This document shows positions 6,450 to 15,343 of a stretch of 34,609 nt of DNA, one piece after another; within the stretch, counting starts at the first letter, position 1, and each line of letters opens with the position of its first letter. The stretch comes from a virus, in the IMG/VR virus record IMGVR_UViG_3300022745_000110, positions 1-34,609 of that record; one strand, given 5' to 3'. The position numbers and the translations under genes are program-made. The notes beneath the pieces were generated by a model. The model was given only the letters and a program-made list of their open reading frames with translations, did no database searches and was not told where the DNA came from.

Positions 6450-6870
6450 TCACTACCTGGCACTTGATCCTGGGCATACTTCTGGTTGGGCAACATTCGA
6501 TGACACTGGTGATTGCACGGCGGTAGGACAGATCAAAGGTTTGGAGAGTCTTCACGCCTTTTTAAGTAAGATTACACCGCCACCTGAGGTAGTCATCTTT
6601 GAAAATTTTAAGTTGTTCGCTTGGAAGGCTGCCCAACAATCAGGCTCTCAATTAGAGACTGTTCAGGCTATTGGCTTAATCAAGGCTGCTTGCTTTACTT
6701 GGGGTGTGACTCCGGTAGATCAAAATCCGAACATCAAGTCAGTCGCTGAAAAGTGGTCAGGCGTTAAGGCTAATAAGAATCATGCTGAGTCCCATAAGGA
6801 TGATGCTTACAACCACGGTATCTACTATCTAGTTCAGAATAAAATCATCAATCTAATGGACTTACTATGA
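6436..6870 (+). CDS. RuvC-like Holliday junction resolvase
   Basis: 144 aa from GTG 6436, preceded by TTAGGAAG (6424-6431). The RNase H-fold motifs are visible: ALDPGHTSGWA (first catalytic Asp near residue 10), VIFENFKL (catalytic Glu) and the C-terminal ESHKDDAYNHGIYYLV (HxxDA-type motif with the last acidic residue). The middle QAIGLIKAACFTWGV matches the helix that follows the Glu strand. Phage RuvC-like enzymes resolve branched replication intermediates before packaging. It is encoded at the end of the replication operon and overlaps the next small gene by 4 nt (ATGA). The upstream in-frame start inside the membrane protein gene has no ribosome binding site and was not used. Confidence 0.85.
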   Translation: MPNRNHYLALDPGHTSGWATFDDTGDCTAVGQIKGLESLHAFLSKITPPPEVVIFENFKLFAWKAAQQSGSQLETVQAIGLIKAACFTWGVTPVDQNPNIKSVAEKWSGVKANKNHAESHKDDAYNHGIYYLVQNKIINLMDLL

Positions 6871-7022
6871 ACGATCATCCTAGGTACGTCGATCCCCCTG
6901 TAGTTCACCTAGAACAAGTTATTTACTGTGGACCCTGCTTAGCAGGGGATTACAGAGAAGAAGCAGTTACTATTCAGGGCGGCGATGCCCTGTGTAGTGG
7001 GCACTTCCTAGAGAGACAATAA
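6867..7022 (+). CDS. Cys-rich microprotein, zinc-knuckle-like
   Basis: 51 aa, starting in the ATGA overlap with the resolvase stop and ending at the foot of the terminator. It contains YCGPCLAGD and, 20 residues later, LCSGHFLE, so CxxC ... CxxH, a plausible zinc-binding set of four ligands. Similar tiny zinc-ribbon proteins are common at the ends of actinophage operons, functions unknown. The end codons overlap the first bases of the terminator palindrome. It contains one copy of the CTACAGGGG word, with five G (6894-6903), read as DPPVV. Confidence 0.6.
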   Translation: MNDHPRYVDPPVVHLEQVIYCGPCLAGDYREEAVTIQGGDALCSGHFLERQ

Positions 7023-7060
7023 AAATACCCCCTAGAGCCTAGGCTCTAGGGGGTATTTTT
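7021..7060. terminator. Perfect bidirectional terminator between convergent operons
   Basis: A 40-bp perfect palindrome: arms AAAAATACCCCCTAGAGCCT (7021-7040) and its exact complement (7041-7060), with A-runs on one side and T-runs on the other. It works in both directions, ending the replication operon (+) and the late operon (-), whose last gene stops at 7063. The outer 14 bases of each arm are the same as in the terminator at 32497-32536. Confidence 0.95.
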
Positions 7061-7062
7061 AT

Positions 7063-7440
7063 TTAATCTAAGTCTGGTAGTTCCATTAAATCTGGCAAAC
7101 TTTGGTGGTGAGGATCGCGTCTTTCTTTCAGACCTAATTTAGCCTCAATCGGATCAAGGCGTTTATGGATATCTGCTAAAGATTCTCCACCATTCTCACC
7201 AGGTTGGATAGGAGTAGTACGCTGGTCAATATGATCGTATAAACGATCAATAGCAGGTTGGATAACTTCTATGACTCTGCGGGCAAACTGATCAGTACGG
7301 CGACGATCCAGATATACAGCGATCTTGGCAATCATCCAAATTAAACTAAGCACCGCAGTAGCAGCAAGGACAACAGCGCCAATGTCACTAATCTCTTTGA
7401 CTAGATCAGGAGTAGTGTAAGCGACTAGACTTGTACCCAC
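7063..7440 (-). CDS. Membrane protein with coiled-coil tail, lysis-cassette end
   Basis: 125 aa from GTG 7440, overlapping the endolysin gene end by 16 nt. One transmembrane segment (about residues 21-44, GAVVLAATAVLSLIWMIAKIAVYL) is followed by RRR (positive inside), an amphipathic region (FARRVIEVIQPAIDRLYDHIDQ) and an acidic end. The layout of one N-terminal membrane helix plus a cytoplasmic helical domain next to amidase and holin suggests a second holin-like or spanin-like/lysis regulator protein. It is the last gene of the late operon. No family recognised; function inferred from position. Confidence 0.6.
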   Translation of the reverse strand: MGTSLVAYTTPDLVKEISDIGAVVLAATAVLSLIWMIAKIAVYLDRRRTDQFARRVIEVIQPAIDRLYDHIDQRTTPIQPGENGGESLADIHKRLDPIEAKLGLKERRDPHHQSLPDLMELPDLD

Positions 7441-8273
7441 TGTAATCCTAGACGCTTAACTGTTTCCGGCCCAGCGATACCATCAGCATCCTTACCAGTC
7501 CACCCTTGGGCGTGCTGGAATTTGCTACAGGCGGCTACAACTGCCGAAGTATAGTCGTCAACGACGACCCCAGTGTAATAGTGTTTGGCATAAAGTGCTA
7601 AGCAAAGATTCCAAACTGAATCAGAATTAGATTGACCAGCGTGCATCTTGTTGGAATAAACTTTCTTACCTTGACGGTAAGCATAGTGTGGAGGCGCTAC
7701 AGGGGGAGGCTTGTGATGCACATATTTAAGAGTATTGGCCCTCAATACCTCGATGTGGTAAAGCGTATCGTGCTTCCGGCCCGCAACATCGACGGGATGC
7801 CCAGCAACACAACTAGCCCATCCCTTGTGGTTAATCTCATTAGCGGCCGGGATGCCGAGCGAAAGTAACGCGGCATTCTGACGACCGAGAGACTCTAACT
7901 GCTGAGGAGTAAAGTCAGGAACTTGTCCCATAGATTCTACCTCAGTAGACCAACCCACAAGATGTAGACTATCAGCAGCGGCTACGCCAACCCAAGGCCC
8001 ACCTTTACCAGTACCCCAGCAAGATAAGCGACTAAGTACGTGAACTACTCCTTGCTTGTCAATGAGTGAGTTAACGTACGGGTATGACCCTCCAGAATTT
8101 TCGAGATATCCGAGGCTGTTGGTTCCTGCCGTGTGGTGGTCAATAATCGCCCTAAGACCTTGCGACCAAGGACGACCTTCTGACTTAGCCTTAAGCGGAA
8201 CCAGTACATAGTTCACTCCATGCGACTTAAATGCTGCTTCGATCTGTGCAGGAGTAGGAGTAGGATATCCCAT
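7425..8273 (-). CDS. Endolysin: N-acetylmuramoyl-L-alanine amidase with peptidoglycan-binding domain
   Basis: 282 aa. The N-terminal Amidase_2 (type 2 amidase) domain shows IIDHHTAG at 43-50 (zinc His), WSTEVESMG in the core strand, and CVAGHPVDVAGRKHDT (second zinc region and the Lys/Arg-Asp loop). A Pro-rich linker (KPPPVAPPH) leads to a C-terminal PG_binding_1-like domain (VVVDDYTSAVVAACSKFQHAQGW ... DGIAGPETVKRLG). It cleaves the bond between MurNAc and L-Ala and releases progeny, crossing the membrane with the holin encoded just upstream. The start ATG overlaps the stop of the preceding microprotein gene (TAATG). The linker carries the CTACAGGGG word on the + strand (7697-7706). Confidence 0.93.
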   Translation of the reverse strand: MGYPTPTPAQIEAAFKSHGVNYVLVPLKAKSEGRPWSQGLRAIIDHHTAGTNSLGYLENSGGSYPYVNSLIDKQGVVHVLSRLSCWGTGKGGPWVGVAAADSLHLVGWSTEVESMGQVPDFTPQQLESLGRQNAALLSLGIPAANEINHKGWASCVAGHPVDVAGRKHDTLYHIEVLRANTLKYVHHKPPPVAPPHYAYRQGKKVYSNKMHAGQSNSDSVWNLCLALYAKHYYTGVVVDDYTSAVVAACSKFQHAQGWTGKDADGIAGPETVKRLGLQWVQV

Positions 8274-8389
8274 TACTCTTCACCTGGATCAAATGCGGGA
8301 TCGTCCTGGTCAGTAGCGATAGGATCGATACCATCATCCTGCCCAGTATCTTCCTCAGGAAACTCTAATTCAGGAAGTGGTTGCGTCAT
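8273..8389 (-). CDS. Acidic microprotein between holin and endolysin
   Basis: 38 aa, reading MTQPLPELEFPEEDTGQDD... and ending ...DPGEE; nearly all Asp, Glu, Pro and Gly. A good ribosome binding site, GAGGGGAC, sits 5-6 nt upstream of ATG 8389. It overlaps the holin gene end by 20 nt and the endolysin start by one base (TAATG). Because it is so tightly placed and has its own ribosome binding site it is probably translated. It could control the timing of lysis or only couple translation. No homology recognised. Confidence 0.55.
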   Translation of the reverse strand: MTQPLPELEFPEEDTGQDDGIDPIATDQDDPAFDPGEE

Positions 8390-8660
8390 TAGTAGTCCCC
8401 TCAGGTAAAGAAGTAACTACGGCCGCGAGTCCGTCACTAGAGATAGTAGGAGGAAGCGGCTCGACACTAATAGGCAACGTGGATGCTGTGCCATTACCGA
8501 ACTGAGAAGCGATAACATTCTTGATAATAGCAATGCCCACAGCGATAGGGGCAGCCCATTTAAGGTCTAAATTAAAGAATGTAACGATACCGCCAGCAGT
8601 CACAACCTGTATTGCTGTCCAGATGACACGCTCTAAGATATCAAGGAATTTGCTTTTCAT
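8370..8660 (-). CDS. Holin
   Basis: 96 aa. The N-terminus is MKSKFLDILERVIW, with two hydrophobic helices (about 13-30, WTAIQVVTAGGIVTFF, and 34-54, WAAPIAVGIAIIKNVIASQF). A Ser/Thr/Pro-rich soluble tail follows. This is the class II two-helix layout common in holins of Streptomyces and related actinophages, including the short positively charged amphipathic start. It lies directly upstream of the microprotein and amidase. ATG overlaps the M15 peptidase stop (ATGA). It would form the membrane lesion that lets endolysin out. Confidence 0.75.
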   Translation of the reverse strand: MKSKFLDILERVIWTAIQVVTAGGIVTFFNLDLKWAAPIAVGIAIIKNVIASQFGNGTASTLPISVEPLPPTISSDGLAAVVTSLPEGTTNDATTS

Positions 8661-9385
8661 AACCGTCCTCGTCGAGAAGGGGCAACATACTCAAAGTGCA
8701 TAGCATCTTTAGATTTGTTCCAGGTACCGCCCCAGATAAGACCGTACCTGGCGGCTAAGGCACCTACCCAAGTGGGCATGTTAGTAACTAATCGTGAGGA
8801 ACCACTATTAGGATTTTGTCCTGGGTTAATGTCGATAGCAGTACCGAAAGCGTGCTCAGAAAGGCCATTACCCATACGCTTGTTACGCAGGTTGTAGCCT
8901 TGCACAGAATTTAGGTGGTATCCACCCCTAGTAAGTGCGTTAAGAAAGCCTCTAAAGGCGGTAGCAGCCTGGCGGTTTACCGTAACACTAATCCTACCTG
9001 ACCTAAAGGTGACTAGGTTATGGGATTGCCAACCAGGGGATCTAGGATCACCCCAAATACCAATATTTCCACCGGCAGTTTCTCCCGGAGTATAGTGGAT
9101 ACCTTGACCATTATCGGTACCCACTTGCCCCGGACCAACATAGCCTCTAGAGGAAATAGCATTTGACTGTGCCGTACGCTGTTGACTATACCTTTGTGCG
9201 GCAGCAGCGTCCGCTGCCGCTTGACGCTGTTTCATGATAGTATCTAATCGACTCTGAATAGCGTTCTGCTTGATAACATTCTGCTTATTGATAATAGTCT
9301 GAAATTCATTACTAACGCCAGCAGTAGGGCTCTGACCGCCTAAGTAATCAACTAAAGGCCGGACAGTCTGAACTACAACTCCCAT
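8657..9385 (-). CDS. M15 (VanY/D-Ala-D-Ala) peptidase, probably virion-associated
   Basis: 242 aa. The C-terminal catalytic domain shows SEHAFGTAIDIN (176-187: zinc His 178 and Asp 185) and KDAMHFEY (zinc His 230), the M15 peptidase signature, with a preceding strand YHLNSVQGYN. The first 80 residues are a Gln/Ala/Arg-rich coiled coil (VIKQNAIQSRLDTIMKQRQAAADAAAAQRYSQQR) without a signal peptide. The protein resembles the coiled-coil internal virion proteins encoded upstream, so it may be a virion-borne enzyme that opens the cell wall at DNA entry rather than a pure lysis enzyme. It lies between the 1598-aa internal protein and the holin. Confidence 0.85.
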   Translation of the reverse strand: MGVVVQTVRPLVDYLGGQSPTAGVSNEFQTIINKQNVIKQNAIQSRLDTIMKQRQAAADAAAAQRYSQQRTAQSNAISSRGYVGPGQVGTDNGQGIHYTPGETAGGNIGIWGDPRSPGWQSHNLVTFRSGRISVTVNRQAATAFRGFLNALTRGGYHLNSVQGYNLRNKRMGNGLSEHAFGTAIDINPGQNPNSGSSRLVTNMPTWVGALAARYGLIWGGTWNKSKDAMHFEYVAPSRRGRL

Positions 9386-9386
9386 A

Positions 9387-12300
9387 TCAGCCTCCGTTTG
9401 CTTGCCTAAGGCGCTTGGTTAATTCACCAAGTGCTGATTTTTGATAACTAGGTCGGCTGCTATCTAGAGCACCAGTACCAGTTAGCCAGTTAAATAACCC
9501 TAGAGGGTTACCAGCACCGTCTTTCTGGCCTTTTTGTGTAAGCGGATCACCACTAATGGAACCTAATGGATTGATATTACTCAATCGCATAGCAGTACCA
9601 AGCATGGGAATTTGCTTTTGTGCCCATTCGCCGCTATCGACAATGGGAGCACCTGTTTGCATCTCATGTTGGGTACCCCATTCCGCAGGGATACGCAGTA
9701 ATGGAGACATACTACCTAAAATACCACGAAGCGGATCATTCAGGTATTGAGCACCGAGACCCTGGAAGGGTAATCCGCCAAATTCCATGCTGATTAAGCC
9801 ACCCATAGGGTTAGTACCTTGTAACCCAGGAATACCATTACTAGTAGGTCCAACACCATAAGTGGCTGCTGGGCCAAACGGTAATGCGTGCATCCAGGCC
9901 GGGTATAATTTATCCGTTGGGAACGGATTAGCGATACTAGGACCATTAATACCCTGAGCCTGTGCGACACCGTACATAATCTTCTGAGGAACTACTAACT
10001 TACCGGGGTGTGTAGCCATAGACTCAACAAGTAAGGGAATAGCCTTACGAGTCCAAGAGTAGAACGGGATGACTCTACGGAAATACTGCTTCTCAAACTG
10101 AGTCATACCATCGCCGGCCGGGTGCCACTTACGAACATCAGCAGCAGCCTTATCAAAAGCCCACGCTAACTGCTCGTGCGTACCCAGCGTGGCAGGAGCC
10201 GACTTCATGTATTTTTGTGTCTTGTACATGAAGTGACTAATGCGAACATAGTGCTCTCGACCGGCCGATAGGTGCTTTGCAGCATTACCAACATACCCAC
10301 CGAGAGGCTTTAACTTAGTGAGCGACTGAACAGCCGTACCCGTATTGTTAAGATCTTCGGCGGTACGGAATCCAGGTAATGCGCCGCGCTCATTCATAGC
10401 GTTGAGGATATCGTGGCTACTAATATCAATCTGCTTAGCAGCCTTACCTCGGCTAATTACCCGAATAGCGGTATCGTTACTTTCTTTAGCACCAGCCGCT
10501 AACCTACCAGCAGTAGTATCCCCCTGTAGCAACCTGTTCATAAAAGTGTTAATACCTTGCTCAGTCTTAAGGTCTTTATACATGCCGGGGTGGGCCTGCA
10601 TAACTTTAAGACCCTTAGCAAAGTAATGGACAGGTACACCAGCGAGCCATGCAAAGAAAGTATCACCCATCAAGTTGTTAGCGTGGTGAGACGGATTGTA
10701 GATGGTTGCACTAGTTTTCCACAGATTGAGGATATCATCATAGTATTTAAGTAACTGAGGGGTATGCTTCGGAGGAGTTTTAAGCATGGTCATCATATGA
10801 TCGAGTTCTTTGGCGATGCTAGGTTCGAATTTTAAACCAGCAAACTCGGGATGATTAGCCAAGCCAACTGTGTGTGTAGCCGAAGTTCCTGTTCTACCGA
10901 ATTGCTGACCTAAGTGATCGAATAAGATTTTCTCACTCACGGCCCGCTGTGCAGCATTTTCTAACTTATTCATAAGATCGAGAGGATCTTTAGTAGAGGC
11001 TGCCTCGATAGAGTGTAACCAGTCAATACCCTTAGAGTAATCTCTAATGACACCCGGAGCAACTGTGACTGCTTTAGCGTTCTGGAACTGAAAATCTGAC
11101 CCAACTTGTTTTAAGAATTTATTCATTGTCTCCATTGTAATACCAGTCCGAGCGACTACAGTATTACCTTGGTGAAGGTGTTGGGTAAAATTCCTGTTAC
11201 CGAACAGTGAACTATAGCGATTATTGAAGAATTTGGCAGCAGCACTAACAGCCTCATCAGGTGACTCGACCGCTAATCCAAAATGCTGCTTAAAACCAGC
11301 CACGATCTGCTCAGGAGTAAATTTACTAGACATAGCGTTGTACATAATATTACGGTGCTCAGCCACAAAGATAGCAGAGGCTAATGCACCCTTTAACTGA
11401 TGATATACGGTCGGCATCTGGCGAGACTCTACAACGCCGTTAAGGATAGTATCAAGAAGTCCGCTAGCACGGTAAGTATTACCCATAGCCTCATCAGCAC
11501 TCATAGCGCCGATGGTATCTTTTACTGAATTACCCTCAACAGCAACCATACGGTCAAGATGCTCAGTTACATTAGTAGCCTTTTGTGCCTCAGCAGCAAC
11601 ACTACGACCAGTAGCAACATCAATTTTAGCAGTAACAAGTGCTCGCATATTAGCAGCAGCATTACGCTCTACAGATACGGCAACAGGGTCAATAGGCTTC
11701 TGACCGTTATGGACAACAGCACTAAGTAAGTCTGTAACAGACTGCTGAACAGGAACACTTGCATCAGGAGATACTGCGTGAACAATATCACTTAGCAATT
11801 TAGGTGCGCTCTTGGCTACAGCAGCATCCCCAATAGGTGTATTACCAGCAGCATCCTCAGCCACTTTAACCGCTTGTTCGGCTACAGGGGCTACTTTACC
11901 AGCCTCACTAGCGACTAGTGTGCTTTGGGCCGCAATACCATTCTGAATAAGGGGCTTGATGCTGGGGTACATATCTGCGAGTTTGATAAGAGCATCATTA
12001 GTAGAACCATTTCGAGGATTAACCACATTCATGGCATCTACGGCGTAACTCTTACCGGCCTTAAAGTCAAAAATAAATTGCTCAGGAGTAGTACCACGGT
12101 CCTTGGCGATAGCCTGGATCATGTCACTTAACTTAAACGGGAAATGCTTGACATTGCTGAAAGACATAGGCGGGTGACCCAACTCGGCCGCCCTAACCTC
12201 AGCAGCCTTAAGCATATCCCAGGCTTTAGTAGCCGCAATAGTTTTATCTACTGCCTTGGTACCGTCGCTAACCTTACGCACAGATTGCCGATAGGCTAAA

Positions 12301-14183
12301 TCAATAACCTTACGGAACACCTTAGTCTGGTCGTTAGGGTTAAACTTATAGGGAATCTTGGGGTTACGAACTTGCTTACCGCTAGTATAGTCGTAGCCGC
12401 CCCGAGGATGCTCGGCATTGACGTGACTATCAACAATATCTTTAACAGTACGAACTTCTTGACCAGTAGCCTTGCCCCCTGTAGCCACATTAGGTGCCAC
12501 ATCGGCAATAGCCTTAGTAGCCTCAGAACTACCGGCAGCGGCTTCTGCCACTACTTGTTCAGCGGGCTTAACTACCGGGGTTGCTAGCAACTCAGCGGCG
12601 GATTTAGCCTCAGGAGTCAGTACCTTCGGAATATCGCTAGCAGCGGGTGCTTCCACACTCTTTTCAGCCACCGGAGGAACATATTTAGGTCGGCCCTTTA
12701 CCAACTTATTAACCGAGTATCCAACTCCGTTAGCATCAGTAAACTTGACACCCTCAAGATGTTTAGGAATTTTACCAGTGTTAAGCATTTTTGCAACATC
12801 AAGAACAGGCACATCGATAGGCTTTCCGGCAAGTTCACCGATAAGATTGTCGGTAGGCTTAATATCTTTGGTACCAATGACGTTACGGATAATATGATTA
12901 GTATAAGCCCCGAGTGCGCCCTTGTCGGCACCCCCCGCAGGAGGGGCAGGAACGGGGGTAGGAGCCACGATCGGCTCAGGCGCGGCCACGCCGCCACCCT
13001 GCACCAGTGAGGCGCCAGAGGCGGCCTCCTGGGACGCTACAAGGCTCTCAGGGGCCACGCTCCCCGGACTGACCGGGTGAGCCTCCCGCGCCGCTTGGAG
13101 ACTATTAATATCAATTGCACCAGGCTTTAACTTTGGCGGATAGGCTGCAATATTAGGAACAACACCCTGAACCTTAGGATTAGGATTAAAGTTAAATAAC
13201 GCTTGTTGATCGATGAACCCTAAATCCACAGGTAATTGAGGGGCTACAGGGGGTTCCGCTCGCATATCAGCAGAACCAAAAAGAGTACCCTGTTGTTGAG
13301 ACGGCCGCGGTCGAGTTTGGCGACCAGTCATACCCGGGAAATTTAACTGATTAGGTAACTGATAGTCTCCGGCCGGAATTTCACCAGCATCGCCGGGAAC
13401 TGATAATTTAGCCTCAGGAGTGACGGACGGGACTCGCGTGCCTGGTAACAATAACTGTCCTGTACCATCATTAGCAACTCCCTCAGGGGTAGCGCCGATA
13501 GCAAGACGATTACTCCCACCGTGCGGCCTGGCATTTTTAAGAGTACCTAAGGCATCTTCGCCGACACCGAGTGCTTTAGTAATATCACCGCCGGCTTCGG
13601 CTGCCTTAGCAGCAACCTCACCACCCTTAATTAGTCCCTTAAGAGCACCTGGGCCAACATAAGTTAAGGGGTCAAGGAAAATATTAGCAACAGTACCACC
13701 GATAGCCTCAGGGAGACTGGTAGGCGCTTTTGCTACTGCATCATTAAAACCAGCAGCATCCAGATTCTTACCGGATGCCAGTTGCTCCCCACCCTTGATT
13801 ACATCGGTCCAGTCGGTAACGTGCGTATTAGCATTTTGATCGAATAATGCTTGACTTAATGCGGTACCGATACCTTGATAACCGCTACCAAAGGATCGAA
13901 GTAAGTCTAAGGGGTCCCACGTTCCATGCTGTGCTTCGGCAATATTTTCCTCTACGCCCTTAGCAATGCTGGAAGTTAATGTGCCTCCGATGCCCAATAG
14001 GGCGGTCAGACGCTGAATAGGCGAGAGCGTCTGACCGCCGTCTATGGGTTTAGTTGCGTTAGTCGAAACAGCATCAGCCCTAGCAAGTGCAGCCGCTAAA
14101 TCACTGGTTGGACTAGACGCAACTTCTCCTAAAGAGTCGGAGGCTTTTGACCTGAGATATGCTGCATACAGATCATTAGCCAC
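9387..14183 (-). CDS. Giant internal virion/ejection protein, 1598 aa
   Basis: 1598 aa from GTG 14183 (AAGGAG about 10 nt upstream). The first third is Ala/Pro/Val-rich and low-complexity (repeated VAPEP, PVAPP). The middle holds mixed helical domains. The C-terminal third is well ordered and aromatic (TSATIYNPSHHANNLMGDTFFAWLAGVPV, RRVIPFYSWTRKAIPLLVESM), ending in Gly/Pro-rich loops. Size and position, after the nozzle protein and before the cell-wall peptidase, match the large internal virion proteins that podoviruses inject with the DNA. No lytic transglycosylase motif is evident. It carries the CTACAGGGG word four times (10520, 11882, 12475, 13244). Exact domain identity is not resolved. 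Confidence 0.75.
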   Translation of the reverse strand: MANDLYAAYLRSKASDSLGEVASSPTSDLAAALARADAVSTNATKPIDGGQTLSPIQRLTALLGIGGTLTSSIAKGVEENIAEAQHGTWDPLDLLRSFGSGYQGIGTALSQALFDQNANTHVTDWTDVIKGGEQLASGKNLDAAGFNDAVAKAPTSLPEAIGGTVANIFLDPLTYVGPGALKGLIKGGEVAAKAAEAGGDITKALGVGEDALGTLKNARPHGGSNRLAIGATPEGVANDGTGQLLLPGTRVPSVTPEAKLSVPGDAGEIPAGDYQLPNQLNFPGMTGRQTRPRPSQQQGTLFGSADMRAEPPVAPQLPVDLGFIDQQALFNFNPNPKVQGVVPNIAAYPPKLKPGAIDINSLQAAREAHPVSPGSVAPESLVASQEAASGASLVQGGGVAAPEPIVAPTPVPAPPAGGADKGALGAYTNHIIRNVIGTKDIKPTDNLIGELAGKPIDVPVLDVAKMLNTGKIPKHLEGVKFTDANGVGYSVNKLVKGRPKYVPPVAEKSVEAPAASDIPKVLTPEAKSAAELLATPVVKPAEQVVAEAAAGSSEATKAIADVAPNVATGGKATGQEVRTVKDIVDSHVNAEHPRGGYDYTSGKQVRNPKIPYKFNPNDQTKVFRKVIDLAYRQSVRKVSDGTKAVDKTIAATKAWDMLKAAEVRAAELGHPPMSFSNVKHFPFKLSDMIQAIAKDRGTTPEQFIFDFKAGKSYAVDAMNVVNPRNGSTNDALIKLADMYPSIKPLIQNGIAAQSTLVASEAGKVAPVAEQAVKVAEDAAGNTPIGDAAVAKSAPKLLSDIVHAVSPDASVPVQQSVTDLLSAVVHNGQKPIDPVAVSVERNAAANMRALVTAKIDVATGRSVAAEAQKATNVTEHLDRMVAVEGNSVKDTIGAMSADEAMGNTYRASGLLDTILNGVVESRQMPTVYHQLKGALASAIFVAEHRNIMYNAMSSKFTPEQIVAGFKQHFGLAVESPDEAVSAAAKFFNNRYSSLFGNRNFTQHLHQGNTVVARTGITMETMNKFLKQVGSDFQFQNAKAVTVAPGVIRDYSKGIDWLHSIEAASTKDPLDLMNKLENAAQRAVSEKILFDHLGQQFGRTGTSATHTVGLANHPEFAGLKFEPSIAKELDHMMTMLKTPPKHTPQLLKYYDDILNLWKTSATIYNPSHHANNLMGDTFFAWLAGVPVHYFAKGLKVMQAHPGMYKDLKTEQGINTFMNRLLQGDTTAGRLAAGAKESNDTAIRVISRGKAAKQIDISSHDILNAMNERGALPGFRTAEDLNNTGTAVQSLTKLKPLGGYVGNAAKHLSAGREHYVRISHFMYKTQKYMKSAPATLGTHEQLAWAFDKAAADVRKWHPAGDGMTQFEKQYFRRVIPFYSWTRKAIPLLVESMATHPGKLVVPQKIMYGVAQAQGINGPSIANPFPTDKLYPAWMHALPFGPAATYGVGPTSNGIPGLQGTNPMGGLISMEFGGLPFQGLGAQYLNDPLRGILGSMSPLLRIPAEWGTQHEMQTGAPIVDSGEWAQKQIPMLGTAMRLSNINPLGSISGDPLTQKGQKDGAGNPLGLFNWLTGTGALDSSRPSYQKSALGELTKRLRQANGG

Positions 14184-14197
14184 TTGGTTCCAACTCC

Positions 14198-15343
14198 TTA
14201 CGCCGATAGTGCTGCTTGTAATCTATCCATTAAGGACTGATCGAACGTGCTTTGACCGGTCGTGCCATTGATGCTACCCTTGCCTAACTGGAACATCTTA
14301 AAGATATTATCAATCTTCTGCTGTGCTGCCTTAGCAGCAGCAGCATTCTTAGAATTCTTAGCATCTTGCTGTAATTGATAAATCTTAAGAATAGCATCCA
14401 TATTAGGTTGTGCAGCAGCGGCAGCGGATTGCTTAGCATTATAAACATCCTTAGCCTTACTACTAAGAATGTTTGCACGCTGCATATCTAACTTATTTAG
14501 GATATTTTGCAACTGAGACATACTAGCAGAGATAGCATTAGTCCCCTCGCCGCTGTGAATATCAGCAGCGGAGTTATACCAGTTATTCTGACTCCCCTGT
14601 AGCCCTCTAGACTGGTTCTGAGCAATGTCACCCTGAGTATTAATATTAGCCAACTCACGGTCCATCTGCTCTTGTATCTTCTGCGTACGTACAGGAATCA
14701 GATTAGCAAAACCACTATCAGTCATCTGCTTGGTCATATCAGCAATTTGCTGGTTGTACCGCTGAGTAATGGCATTACGCTCAGCCTGGGTACTTGCGGA
14801 CTGCTTACCCATTAAATCATCGTAATGCCTGCTAGCCTCTTTACCTGTTGACTTAGTATTAGCAACTAACTGGTTATACATATCTTTCAACTTGACTTCG
14901 TTGCCAGATTCCGTGCTCTTTTTCTGAGCAACTAATTTATCAAGAGCGGACAACTGCGGGGCATACATCTGATTAATGCTGGACATAGCAGAATTTAGGA
15001 CAGACGCAGAACTAGCAGGATGCAACAGTTGTTGCATCAGCATATCTAGGAAGTCTTGCTGAGGCTTACTAATAGCAGGCTCTGGCCCTAATACCGGGGC
15101 CTGACCACCACTGAACCTATCGTACATATCCTGAGCAAAATTAAAATCACCGTTAGTGGCAGGCCCCTGGACGTGTGCCCTAGCGGGCGCAGGAGTATAC
15201 CCAACCATACCGGCAAAAGGATTAGGACCAGATGTAGGTACACCAATTAATCGATCCAGCGGACTTAACTCCTGGCTACTAGACCTAGGAACAGTATAGG
15301 GCAGCATTTGCTGCCCACCAGGGCTAGGGAGTACGACTCCCAT
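14198..15343 (-). CDS. Coiled-coil internal virion protein
   Basis: 381 aa. After a Pro-rich head (SPLDRLIGVPTSGPNPFAG) most of the protein is Gln/Asn/Ala/Ser/Lys-rich helix with long coiled-coil stretches (QLSALDKLVAQKKSTESGNEVKLKDMYNQLVANTK; RYNQQIADMTKQMTDSG; AAAAAQPNMDAILKIYQLQQ). The composition is similar to the 222-aa protein upstream and to the N-terminus of the M15 peptidase. Start ATG overlaps the previous stop (TAATG). In podoviruses such proteins line the inside of the head and are ejected. It carries one CTACAGGGG copy (14594). Function inferred from composition and place. Confidence 0.65.
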   Translation of the reverse strand: MGVVLPSPGGQQMLPYTVPRSSSQELSPLDRLIGVPTSGPNPFAGMVGYTPAPARAHVQGPATNGDFNFAQDMYDRFSGGQAPVLGPEPAISKPQQDFLDMLMQQLLHPASSASVLNSAMSSINQMYAPQLSALDKLVAQKKSTESGNEVKLKDMYNQLVANTKSTGKEASRHYDDLMGKQSASTQAERNAITQRYNQQIADMTKQMTDSGFANLIPVRTQKIQEQMDRELANINTQGDIAQNQSRGLQGSQNNWYNSAADIHSGEGTNAISASMSQLQNILNKLDMQRANILSSKAKDVYNAKQSAAAAAQPNMDAILKIYQLQQDAKNSKNAAAAKAAQQKIDNIFKMFQLGKGSINGTTGQSTFDQSLMDRLQAALSA

